From Bradyrhizobium sp. U87765 SZCCT0048 (GTDB lineage Bacteria > Pseudomonadota > Alphaproteobacteria > Rhizobiales > Xanthobacteraceae): DNA of 64,000 nucleotides. The stretch is from NCBI RefSeq assembly GCF_018131225.1, contig NZ_JAFCMM010000008.1, positions 62,001-126,000 on the forward strand. The letters are read 5' to 3'. Both the position numbers and the translations under genes were made by a program. The notes below the pieces were generated by a model. It saw only the letters and a program-made list of their open reading frames with translations. It had not been told where the DNA came from and did not search any database. Below are positions 52,653 through 60,056 of the stretch, in pieces. Positions within the stretch are counted from its first letter, which is position 1; every line of letters begins with the position of its first letter.

Positions 52653-53762
52653 TCAGTAGTGGATCACGGTGCGGATCGACTTGCCTTCGTGCATCAGGTC
52701 GAACGCTTCGTTGATTTCCTCCAGACCCATGGTGTGGGTGACGAAGGGAGCCAGATCGATGTCGCCTCTCATGGCGTCTTCGACCATGCCGGGAAGCTGG
52801 GTCCGTCCCTTGACGCCGCCGAAGGCCGACCCCTTCCAGACGCGGCCGGTGACGAGCTGGAACGGCCGCGTCGAAATCTCCTGTCCGGCCCCGGCGACGC
52901 CGATGACGATCGACTGGCCCCAGCCACGATGCGCGGCTTCCAGCGCCGCGCGCATGACGTGGACGTTGCCGATGCACTCGAAGGTGTGATCGATGCCCCA
53001 GCCCGTCATCTCGATCAGCACCTGTTGGATCGGCTTGTCATGATCCTTGGGGTTGATGCAGTCGGTCGCGCCGAACTGGCGGGCCAGCTCGAACTTGGAC
53101 GGATTGGTGTCGATCGCGATGATGCGGCCCGCCTTGGCCTGACGCGCGCCCTGGACCGCTGCGAGACCGATGCCGCCCAGGCCAAATATGGCAACGGAGT
53201 CTCCCGGCTGAACCTTGGCGGTGTTGTGGACCGCGCCGATGCCGGTGGTGACACCGCAGCCGAGAAGGCAGACATGCTCGGGATTCGCTTCGGGATTGAT
53301 CTTGGCGAGCGAGACTTCGGCAACGACCGTATATTCGCTGAATGTCGAGCAGCCCATATAGTGGTATAGAGGCTGGCCATTGTACGAAAAGCGCGTGGTG
53401 CCATCCGGCATCAAGCCCTTGCCCTGCGTTTCGCGAACCGCGACGCACAGATTGGTCTTGCCGGACGTGCAGAACTCGCACTTGCCGCATTCGGCCGTGT
53501 AGAGCGGAATGACGTGATCCCCCGGCTTGACGCTGGTGACGCCCTCGCCGACCTCGACGACGATGCCCGCGCCCTCGTGGCCGAGAACGACCGGAAAGAT
53601 GCCCTCCGGATCATTGCCGGACAGCGTGAAAGCATCGGTGTGGCACACCCCGGTATGCGTAACCTTGATGAGCACTTCACCCTTCTGGGGCGGGGCGACG
53701 TCGATCTCGACGATTTCGAGTGGCTTGCCTGCCTCGAAGGCAACAGCGGCGCGAGATTTCAT
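52653..53762 (-). CDS. adhC: S-(hydroxymethyl)glutathione dehydrogenase / class III alcohol dehydrogenase
   Basis: 369 residues from ATG 53762 (MKSRAAVAFEAGKP). Catalytic zinc ligands are in GVCHTDAFTLSG and GHEGAGIVVEVGEG, the structural zinc cysteines in CGKCEFCTSGKTNLC, and the NAD motif in FGLGGIGLAAVQGA. The class III signature LGCGVTTGIGAV is present. It oxidises the glutathione-formaldehyde adduct. It is the first gene of a long same-strand run to DUF488, preceded by a strong FrmR-type operator. Confidence 0.95.
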   Translation of the reverse strand: MKSRAAVAFEAGKPLEIVEIDVAPPQKGEVLIKVTHTGVCHTDAFTLSGNDPEGIFPVVLGHEGAGIVVEVGEGVTSVKPGDHVIPLYTAECGKCEFCTSGKTNLCVAVRETQGKGLMPDGTTRFSYNGQPLYHYMGCSTFSEYTVVAEVSLAKINPEANPEHVCLLGCGVTTGIGAVHNTAKVQPGDSVAIFGLGGIGLAAVQGARQAKAGRIIAIDTNPSKFELARQFGATDCINPKDHDKPIQQVLIEMTGWGIDHTFECIGNVHVMRAALEAAHRGWGQSIVIGVAGAGQEISTRPFQLVTGRVWKGSAFGGVKGRTQLPGMVEDAMRGDIDLAPFVTHTMGLEEINEAFDLMHEGKSIRTVIHY

Positions 53763-53840
53763 CTTTGGATTCTCCTCGTGGGTTGAAGCGGGCTGCCAGC
53801 GGCCATGCCTGTTGTGACATGTCGATTCGTGGGCCGCATA

Positions 53841-53879
53841 TACTGCATGGGAGTACACCTAGTATACTCCCATGCAGTA
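53841..53879. promoter_or_regulatory. Double FrmR/RcnR-type operator upstream of adhC
   Basis: Two exact TACT-N7-AGTA sites, TACTGCATGGGAGTA (53841-53855) and TACTCCCATGCAGTA (53865-53879). They are inverted copies of each other separated by nine bases, giving a near-perfect 39-bp palindrome. TACT-N7-AGTA with a G/C-tract is the known layout of RcnR-branch operators, the family of FrmR. The site is about 80 bp before the adhC start and is probably where FrmR represses the operon. Confidence 0.75.
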
Positions 53880-54050
53880 TGCAAGAGGATGTCCAAATCA
53901 AGGATTGCCAGGGAGTGAAGGGAGGTTAGAGACTCGGAAAACCGCAGTAGCTGGCCGATAGTGCGGTCCGGAATGGTTTGGCTCGTCGATCTGGCGGCGT
54001 GCGCGATTGGCAAGCCAAGATTGGCATTCTTGCGTCAAGCCGTCCTGCGA

Positions 54051-54092
54051 AACCGGAATGCCCCCCGATCATGATCGTGAGACATTCCGGTT
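54051..54092 (-). terminator. Hairpin after fdhA
   Basis: Ten-bp stem AACCGGAATG / CATTCCGGTT (54051-54060, 54083-54092) with a 22-base loop that itself contains the palindrome GATCATGATC. It begins 8 bases past the fdhA stop on the minus strand. No strong U-tract, so efficiency is uncertain. The rest of the gap 53880-54099 shows nothing else. Confidence 0.55.
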
Positions 54093-54099
54093 GTGAGGA

Positions 54100-55311
54100 T
54101 CAGTGCTTCACCGAGCCATGGGGATCGATGACGTACTTGAATGCAGATCCGTCATCGAACTCCTTGTAGGCCGCCGGGGCATCCTCCAGGGCGATGAACT
54201 TGATATTCATCATCGGGGTCAGATAGGGCATCCGATCATTCAGGATCGCCCGCATGAGGGCATGGTTGTAATTCGCGGTCGGCGACTGACCCGCCGACAT
54301 GCGCGGCGACTTGATCCAGCCACTGGCCCAATCGACTTCCATGCTGCCTTTTTTGCTGAGCGGATCTTTGGAGATCGGATTGGGGCAGTAAACGCCGACC
54401 GTGCTGGTCATCCCACCGAAACGGACATATTTCAGGAGCGCGTTGGTCACGGCATTCTCGACGATCTTGTCGGAATCCGGCCCGAAGCCTCGACAGTCCA
54501 GCCCCACATAGTCGATTACGCGATCGACCTGACGCTTGCCGGTGATGCGTTCGAGGTGGTCCTCGATCGGCGTCCCGTCCGACAGGTTGATGGTTTCGAT
54601 CCCGTGCGGCTTGAGCAGGTCGAGCCGCTCCTGAATGAAGTCGGCGACGATAATGGCGCCTGCGCCCAGCAGTCGCGCGCAAGCAGCACCCGCACGACCG
54701 ACAGGCCCCGCGCCGAAGATCAGCACATTCTCACCGACGATATAGGAGGGCTGCGCCGGCCAGTCGGGTGCGGCGAAACCATGGAACGCGGTCGGCAGCA
54801 CGTCCGACAGCAGCGTCAGATCACGGATCTTCTCCATGGCCGCGTCCTTGTCAGGGAAGGCCAGTAGGTTGAAATCCGCATAGGGGACGAACAGGTAGTC
54901 CCCTTGCCCACCGGTCCAACCGCCCAGGTTGAAGCCATAGGCTCCGCAATCGACTTCGGGATTGGTGTTTTCGCACACCTCCGAGCGCATGTGCTTGCAG
55001 TTGTAGCAGCGCCCGCAGCCCACGTTGAAGGGGACAGATACGATGTCGCCGACCTTGATATACTCGACATCAGAGCCGACCTCGATCACCTCGCCGGTCA
55101 TCTCATGGCCCATCGTCATTCCCTTGGGGACTTCGAACGACCCTCTATAGATATGGAGGTCGCTGCCGCAGATGTTCGTGGTGACGATCTTGAGAATGGC
55201 GCCGTGCGGTGCCCTCTTGCCCTGCGGGGTAATCAGCTCCGGGAATTTGAAGGTGTTGACCTTCATTTCCATCGGTTTCTCGAAGGTTACGATCCGGTTG
55301 CCGGTAGCCAT
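54100..55311 (-). CDS. fdhA: Glutathione-independent formaldehyde dehydrogenase
   Basis: 403 residues, the usual size. Zinc-ADH motifs: TTNICGSDLHIYRG (catalytic Cys), GHEMTGEVIEVG, structural CGRCYNCKHMRSEVC, the FdhA-specific GGWTGGQGDYLFVPYADFNLL and MEKIRDLTLLSDVLPTAFHG, the NAD motif FGAGPVGRAGA and the end YVIDPHGS. It dismutates or oxidises free formaldehyde with tightly bound NAD, as in Pseudomonas putida FdhA. It is a second, glutathione-free formaldehyde route beside adhC-fghA. Confidence 0.92.
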   Translation of the reverse strand: MATGNRIVTFEKPMEMKVNTFKFPELITPQGKRAPHGAILKIVTTNICGSDLHIYRGSFEVPKGMTMGHEMTGEVIEVGSDVEYIKVGDIVSVPFNVGCGRCYNCKHMRSEVCENTNPEVDCGAYGFNLGGWTGGQGDYLFVPYADFNLLAFPDKDAAMEKIRDLTLLSDVLPTAFHGFAAPDWPAQPSYIVGENVLIFGAGPVGRAGAACARLLGAGAIIVADFIQERLDLLKPHGIETINLSDGTPIEDHLERITGKRQVDRVIDYVGLDCRGFGPDSDKIVENAVTNALLKYVRFGGMTSTVGVYCPNPISKDPLSKKGSMEVDWASGWIKSPRMSAGQSPTANYNHALMRAILNDRMPYLTPMMNIKFIALEDAPAAYKEFDDGSAFKYVIDPHGSVKH

Positions 55312-55711
55312 CAGATATCTCCTACGTTCTTTTCAGTGCCCCCTAAGCATTGATGAGAATAAAATTTGACGCGCCTCAATCTGCCGAGCCGAATAACTTC
55401 GACACAGCACAATAACGCCGTTGAGTGGCTCATCATTACCGTAGAAGCAGGATGCCCTCGCTTCTTCGTCGCGGCAAACTCGAAGATTCTATCCCAGGAT
55501 CAGAAATTTCTATGAACACGCCGCGAGATGATGGCGGCTGCGTCAAAACAATACGATATAACATATCACAAACGTAGCGACATAATGCCTGTCGAAGAGA
55601 AGGAGCAGTTAAAGTTCATCGAGGCGCCTTCCACGCACACTCATCCGGCATTAGTTGTGTTGGCGGAACGCGGCCAGTCTAGTTATCATTCCTAGACAGA
55701 AAGGAGTCCTT
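55312..55711. other. Divergent intergenic region fdhA / SDR gene
   Basis: 400 bases without a gene, markedly AT-richer than the flanking genes. It should hold the fdhA promoter (leftward) and the SDR promoter (rightward). No TACT-N7-AGTA site or other clear operator was found. Confidence 0.5.
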
Positions 55712-56386
55712 ATGAAGCGCGCGATTGTAACAGGAGGGTCTGGGCTGATCGGTCAGGAGATATGCTCCGCCTTGTTGAGTGATGGATGGGAAGTCGCATC
55801 GTTTGATCTGAAGGAGGGGGCAATCGGTCAGCAGATTTATTGCGATCTTTCGAGCGAAAAATCTGTAACCGAAGCTTTCCGCACCCTTGGCTGGGATCAA
55901 CTAGACTTGCTCGTCAACAATGGCGGGCTTGTTTACGACACATTCATGCAGCTCGGGGACACCTCACTCGAACAGTGGAACAACACTATCGGTAGCCATC
56001 TGACAGGGGCCTTTTTGATGTCGCGAGCGGCATCGCCCCTACTCACCGGCGGTGGTTCAATTGTCATGATGGCTTCCACGCGCGCGTTGATGTCGGAAGG
56101 CGTCGACTTTGCCTATGCCGCTGCAAAGGGTGGCATGGTGGCACTCGCGCAGGCGCTAGCTGTGCAACTTGGCCCAAAAATTCGGGTCAATACAATCGCA
56201 CCTGGTTGGATCACGAACGAAACAAATCTGCGCGCCGAGGACGAGGCGCAGCATCCGGTGGGCCGGGTCGGTCGTCCCCAGGACATTGCCGAGGCCGTTC
56301 TATATCTGGCGTCGGCCGGCTTTGTTACGGGGCAAACGCTTGTGGTCGACGGCGGGATGACCAAGAAAATGATCTACGTGGAATAG
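55712..56386 (+). CDS. Short-chain dehydrogenase/reductase
   Basis: 224 residues from ATG 55712, with an AGAAAGGAG ribosome binding site 6 bases upstream that decides the start. The Rossmann motif VTGGSGLIGQE, the NNGG motif (LVNNGGLV), catalytic Ser in MMASTRA, YAAAK (Tyr-x3-Lys) and the C-terminal GQTLVVDGGM are all intact. An NAD(P)-dependent oxidoreductase of unknown substrate. It is convergent with a LysR gene; a hairpin terminator separates them. Confidence 0.9.
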   Translation: MKRAIVTGGSGLIGQEICSALLSDGWEVASFDLKEGAIGQQIYCDLSSEKSVTEAFRTLGWDQLDLLVNNGGLVYDTFMQLGDTSLEQWNNTIGSHLTGAFLMSRAASPLLTGGGSIVMMASTRALMSEGVDFAYAAAKGGMVALAQALAVQLGPKIRVNTIAPGWITNETNLRAEDEAQHPVGRVGRPQDIAEAVLYLASAGFVTGQTLVVDGGMTKKMIYVE

Positions 56387-56396
56387 CGGGTCGCGG

Positions 56397-56432
56397 GACC
56401 GTTCATGCCGCGTTGCCACGGCATGAACGGTC
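56397..56432. terminator. Bidirectional terminator between SDR and LysR genes
   Basis: Perfect 14-bp stem GACCGTTCATGCCG / CGGCATGAACGGTC (56397-56410 and 56419-56432) with an 8-base loop, exactly filling the 48-bp gap between two convergent genes. It has no long T-run, but position and strength support termination in both directions. Confidence 0.8.
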
Positions 56433-56434
56433 GG

Positions 56435-57355
56435 TCAGCTCCCATCGGGTTGAAACTGGCGATACAGGTCCAAAGCATCCTGTATCGCGGCGATTGTTTC
56501 GGGAGAGCGGACTATCTCCAAAAGTGCGGTCGAAGGCGTCGATTTCAGCTCATTTCTGATCGTAGCCAACCCAACAGCGGCATCCGTGCCTTCACCTGTG
56601 ACTTCAACCGCCCGAATGTCGGGAATCCGAGCAAAATAGGTTGCGAGGGATTGCGGAAGGACGGTGGCATATCGCCCACTCGCTATATGGGCGGTGAGAA
56701 CATCGACATTGTTGGTCCTGATCGTCTTTGCGGCACAGTGCCCGAGTCTGGAGTGCGCGGCTTTGGGTAGCGCGCAGTCCAAGATGCACTGGGGCAGATT
56801 TGCGACATCATCCCATGAGACCTGTCGCGGCAACGGGTCTCTGGTCGCTTGGAATATGACGATCTGCTCTCGGTATAGAAGGTGAGTATCGAAGTCCTCC
56901 TCTGTTACGTCTTCGAGATAGACCAGCGCCATGTCTATTTCATGCGCCAGCAAGGCTTTGGTCAGCGACGAGAGCTGGGTCGCGCGAATGGATTGTTCAA
57001 GAAGAGGCATCCTTTCAGCGAGGGCCAAGCTGAGGATCGGCGCCACCACCGACGCACTCGACAGGAGGCCTAAGCGGAATTGCCCTTCAAGCCCACGTTT
57101 GAGAGCCGAAATGTCGCGCTCCAGCCCCTCGCAGTTGCTCTCGATCTTCTTTGCCCAAGCCAGCACGGTCTCACCTTCCAAGGTGAGGCCGTCATAGCGC
57201 CGACCATGCCGCACGATCTCGACGCCCAAGTCTTGCTCGAGCTGCTTGATGCCGGCGGAAAGCGTGGGCTGCGATACGTTGCAACTCTTGGCCGCTCTGC
57301 CGAAGTGCCCCTCGCGATACAACGCAAGCAGGTATCCAAATTTTCTCACGATCAT
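56435..57355 (-). CDS. LysR-family transcriptional regulator
   Basis: 306 residues, starting MIVRKFGYLLALYREGHFGR. The helix-turn-helix RAAKSCNVSQPTLSAGIKQL and the following wing are complete, with an effector-binding domain at about 90-300. LysR regulators of similar sequence control formate dehydrogenase and one-carbon genes in some bacteria, which would suit this formaldehyde island, but that is inference. Its divergent neighbour to the right is frmR on the same strand, so no classic divergent target is obvious. Confidence 0.85.
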   Translation of the reverse strand: MIVRKFGYLLALYREGHFGRAAKSCNVSQPTLSAGIKQLEQDLGVEIVRHGRRYDGLTLEGETVLAWAKKIESNCEGLERDISALKRGLEGQFRLGLLSSASVVAPILSLALAERMPLLEQSIRATQLSSLTKALLAHEIDMALVYLEDVTEEDFDTHLLYREQIVIFQATRDPLPRQVSWDDVANLPQCILDCALPKAAHSRLGHCAAKTIRTNNVDVLTAHIASGRYATVLPQSLATYFARIPDIRAVEVTGEGTDAAVGLATIRNELKSTPSTALLEIVRSPETIAAIQDALDLYRQFQPDGS

Positions 57356-57517
57356 AGATCGCCTCCTATGCTAGAACGGCGAGGAGAGCACCCGTTGTCA
57401 AACTCAAAACGCCTTCGCAGAATCAGTCGATCTGTTGCGGGGCTGGACGTCTCAAGCATCTGATGAACAAAGAAAAATACTGATGTAAGAAGCGCGTTTC
57501 GTAACGACAGGGATGCG

Positions 57518-57808
57518 CTATTTGAGATAGGTTCGTAAGATCTTCATCACACCTTCAAGGTCTTCATCGTAATCAGTGGCCTTTGGAGCGGCTTTGGACT
57601 TGATCCGTGGATCAAAGGTCTCCCGAAGATGGCTCTCCATCACTTCCGCCATCAAGCCGTTGGTCGCGCCACGCATCGCCACGATCTGCTGAAGCAACGC
57701 TGCGCAGCTGGCCCCAGCTTGGATCGCACGCTCAAGCGCTTCGGCTTGGCCCCTGATACGACGAATGCGAGTGACGGCCCGACTTTTCTCTTCTGGTGTG
57801 TATGGCAT
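57518..57808 (-). CDS. frmR: FrmR, formaldehyde-responsive repressor (CsoR/RcnR family)
   Basis: 96 residues from ATG 57808 (MPYTPEEKSRAVTRIRRIRG), with AGGAAG 5-6 bases upstream; the longer ATG at 57862 is not family-like. It matches FrmR closely: GQAEALERAIQAGASCAALLQQIVAMRGATNGLMAE and SHLRETFD in register (segments shortened: CAALLQQ, RGATNGLM). Pro2 and the Cys in ASCAAL are the residues that form the formaldehyde methylene bridge in known FrmR. It would repress detoxification genes until formaldehyde is present. Candidate operators are at 53841, 57836, 58419 and 58570. Confidence 0.92.
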   Translation of the reverse strand: MPYTPEEKSRAVTRIRRIRGQAEALERAIQAGASCAALLQQIVAMRGATNGLMAEVMESHLRETFDPRIKSKAAPKATDYDEDLEGVMKILRTYLK

Positions 57809-57835
57809 CAAATCTTCCTGTTCGGCGCTGAGGCA

Positions 57836-57850
57836 TACTATACAGGAGAT
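57836..57850. promoter_or_regulatory. Degenerate FrmR-type site upstream of frmR
   Basis: TACT-ATACAGG-AGAT; on the minus strand ATCTCCTGTATAGTA, which shares CTCCTG and AGTA with the site at 58419. One half is exact, the other has two mismatches to TACT-N7-AGTA. It lies 28-42 bp before the frmR start and could mediate autoregulation. Confidence 0.4.
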
Positions 57851-58069
57851 ATGTTCATCCATGTGTGATGTCCACGCCTTTATCGGGTGGACGCCGACTT
57901 CCCGCCGCGAGGCCTTTGGATGCGGCCAAGCCAGAGGACCGGTCTTGTGCCTTCGTGCGCGGATTCTGATCGGCTTTCAGGCCACTAGGAACGACGGTTG
58001 ACCGTCGAACGAAGATGACGACTCACGTCCACTCCGAAGCAAGCTTAAGAGCCGATCTGCACCTGCCAT

Positions 58070-58333
58070 TCAACGCAGTTGGCTATCCTTGTTGCCCCGG
58101 CGGTTGATCGCGGAGAACGTTGGTCGCTTATCGCGTTCGCCTTGGCAAGCAATACATGTCCTGACTGATGGAATGGCTTGGCGACGTCGCAGCGGGATCT
58201 CTTCTCCACACACCTCACATTCGAGGGTGCCGTCTCCCAAAGGAAGTCGAGAACGTGCCGCTGAGAGCGCATCCCTTACAGTAGCGTCAATCTGGTCCTG
58301 AACCCCGCCTTCGGGTCCCCATCCGTTCGCCAT
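58070..58333 (-). CDS. DksA/TraR-family zinc-finger protein
   Basis: 87 residues from ATG 58333, with AAGGAG 8 bases upstream. Starts MANGWGPEGGVQDQIDATV and carries a C4 zinc finger, CEVCGEEIPLRR...CIAC. It is short, like TraR and YbiI, lacking the DksA N-terminal extension. TraR/DksA proteins bind the RNA polymerase secondary channel to modulate transcription. An exact TACT-N7-AGTA site lies 86 bp upstream, suggesting control by FrmR. Confidence 0.88.
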   Translation of the reverse strand: MANGWGPEGGVQDQIDATVRDALSAARSRLPLGDGTLECEVCGEEIPLRRRQAIPSVRTCIACQGERDKRPTFSAINRRGNKDSQLR

Positions 58334-58418
58334 TTCCGGCTCCTTCAAAGCGCATGCGAGGTCAAATGGTTACATGGGCGCACGAGGCCCAAATATCCCA
58401 GCTACGCACATTTAGGAA

Positions 58419-58433
58419 TACTCCTGCCCAGTA
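58419..58433. promoter_or_regulatory. FrmR-type operator upstream of the dksA-like gene
   Basis: TACT-CCTGCCC-AGTA, an exact match to the two sites before adhC. It lies in the 328-bp divergent region between the dksA-like gene (leftward) and rarA (rightward). The rest of 58334-58661 shows no gene I can support. Confidence 0.6.
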
Positions 58434-58569
58434 TCAAGGGCTATGACAGTTGCCTGCTCGATCCCTCCAGCGGAGGTCGCCTTCCGCAGCGCTGTCGGGC
58501 GGTCTCTCGGCGATGAGCGCTCCGAACGGATGAGATTCGAATGTTGCGCCCTGGAGTGCGTATACGGTA

Positions 58570-58584
58570 TAGTAGGACCGAGTA
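58570..58584. promoter_or_regulatory. Near-match FrmR-type site upstream of rarA
   Basis: TAGT-AGGACCG-AGTA, one mismatch from TACT-N7-AGTA, in an AT-rich patch (GTATAGTA ... GAGTATAATC) that also resembles a -10 region. It lies about 78 bp upstream of the rarA start. Confidence 0.45.
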
Positions 58585-58661
58585 TAATCATTATTGGCTG
58601 GTGGATTCGGTTTGGCGTGGGAACGCTGCGCCATTCGATGCAATGACCCCATGAGGCGATC

Positions 58662-59975
58662 TTGACTGATTTGTTCACGACAAAGCCCAGACCGCCTTTG
58701 GCAGAACTCCTGCGCCCCGGATCTCTCGATGAATTCGTGGGGCAGCGGCATCTGCTGGGTCCGGGAAAACCACTGCGCCTCGCCTTCGAGTCCGGCAGGT
58801 TGCACTCGTTCATCCTCTGGGGACCGCCAGGTGTGGGCAAGACCACTTTGGGGCGCCTGGCGGCACGCGCGACCGACAGCCGATTCATCGCCATCTCGGC
58901 CGTGCTTGCCGGGGTGAAGGACATTCGGCAGGCCATCGACGAGGCCCAGGCTGAACTGGACAACCATGGTCGATCGACAGTGCTTTTCGTCGATGAGATC
59001 CATCGTTTCAACAAGGCGCAGCAGGACGCCTTGCTGCCCCATGTCGAGTCGGGGCTCCTGACCCTGGTGGGGGGAACCACCGAGCATCCCGGGTTGGCGG
59101 TGAATTCCGCACTGCTCTCACGCGCACAGGTCTATACCCTCGAACCGCTATCCGGCGACGAGTTGAACCAGCTCTACGAACGCGCCCTGCCGCATCTTCG
59201 GGGCGTCACGTTGGATGCGGACGCACTGGACCTGCTCAAGGGCTTCGCAGATGGCGATGGCAGGCGTTTCCTCAATCTGCTTGAGCAGGTGACGAATGCT
59301 GCGTCGGGCGCTGGCAAGGCTGTGGTCGATGGCGAGTTCGCCAGGCTGTCCACCAGCCCATCACTGCGCAGGTTCGACAAGGGCGGCGACGAGTTCTACT
59401 GGCAGCTCTCGGCCTTCCACAAGTCGCTGCGGGGCTCCGACCCCGATGCAGCCTTGTATTGGCTGGCCCGCATCCTCGACGGCAGCGGCGACGTGAGCCA
59501 GGTGACCCGCCGCATGATAGTGATGGCCAGCGAAGACATCGGCAATGCCGACCCGCAGGCGCTGCAACTGGCACTCAACGCCGCGCTGGCCTACGACAGG
59601 CTGGGCTTGCCAGAGGGCGAGATACCGCTGGCGCAGGCGGTGACTTACCTCGCCCTCGCCCCCAAGTCGAATGCCGCCTATGCCGCCTGGGACCAGGCCA
59701 AGGCATTCGTCAAGCGCAGCGGCTCCCAGCCTGTTCCCCTCCATCTTCGCAATGCACCGACGAAGCTGATGAAGCAGATGGGGTATCACGAAGGCTACCG
59801 CTATGCCCATGACGAGCCCAGCGGCTATGCCGCCGGGCAAACCTATTTTCCCGAGGGCGTAGCGCGGCCGGGCTGGTACCAGCCAACCGACAGAGGCGTC
59901 GAGCGCAGGCTGGGAGAAAGGCTTGCTTGGCTGCGCTCGCTCGATGACGCAACGCCGCCAAGCGGGGACGCTTGA
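58662..59975 (+). CDS. rarA: Replication-associated recombination protein RarA (MgsA)
   Basis: 437 residues with a TTG start at 58662, GAGG 7 bases upstream. N-terminus PLAELLRPGSLDEFVGQRHLL is typical, followed by the Walker A WGPPGVGKTTLG (about 54-65), Walker B LFVDEIHRFNKAQQD, sensor GGTTEHPGLAVN, and the C-terminal clamp-loader-like part (GSDPDAALYWLARIL, EDIGNADPQAL). RarA acts at stalled replication forks. The 3' end (residues about 423-437) is copied downstream of the next gene as part of a 128-bp repeat. Confidence 0.93.
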   Translation: MTDLFTTKPRPPLAELLRPGSLDEFVGQRHLLGPGKPLRLAFESGRLHSFILWGPPGVGKTTLGRLAARATDSRFIAISAVLAGVKDIRQAIDEAQAELDNHGRSTVLFVDEIHRFNKAQQDALLPHVESGLLTLVGGTTEHPGLAVNSALLSRAQVYTLEPLSGDELNQLYERALPHLRGVTLDADALDLLKGFADGDGRRFLNLLEQVTNAASGAGKAVVDGEFARLSTSPSLRRFDKGGDEFYWQLSAFHKSLRGSDPDAALYWLARILDGSGDVSQVTRRMIVMASEDIGNADPQALQLALNAALAYDRLGLPEGEIPLAQAVTYLALAPKSNAAYAAWDQAKAFVKRSGSQPVPLHLRNAPTKLMKQMGYHEGYRYAHDEPSGYAAGQTYFPEGVARPGWYQPTDRGVERRLGERLAWLRSLDDATPPSGDA

Positions 59976-60056
59976 CCGATCTCCCCCGAAATCGGCTCAT
60001 CGCTACCGCACGAATTACAGGACAAGAACATGCCAGACTCTTCTTTCGGTGAATCC
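59929..60056 (+). repeat. Direct repeat copy 1: rarA end, gap, leader of nhaA
   Basis: 128 bases covering the last codons of rarA, the 54-bp intergenic gap with its AGGA ribosome binding site, and the first nine codons of the nhaA-dsbA gene (MPDSSFGES). The same sequence, about 88 percent identical by eye, returns at 61945-62073. Confidence 0.9.

Noticed and set aside
58443..58646. 67-residue plus-strand frame before rarA
   Set aside because: No ribosome binding site, and it spans the operator-like AT-rich promoter patch.
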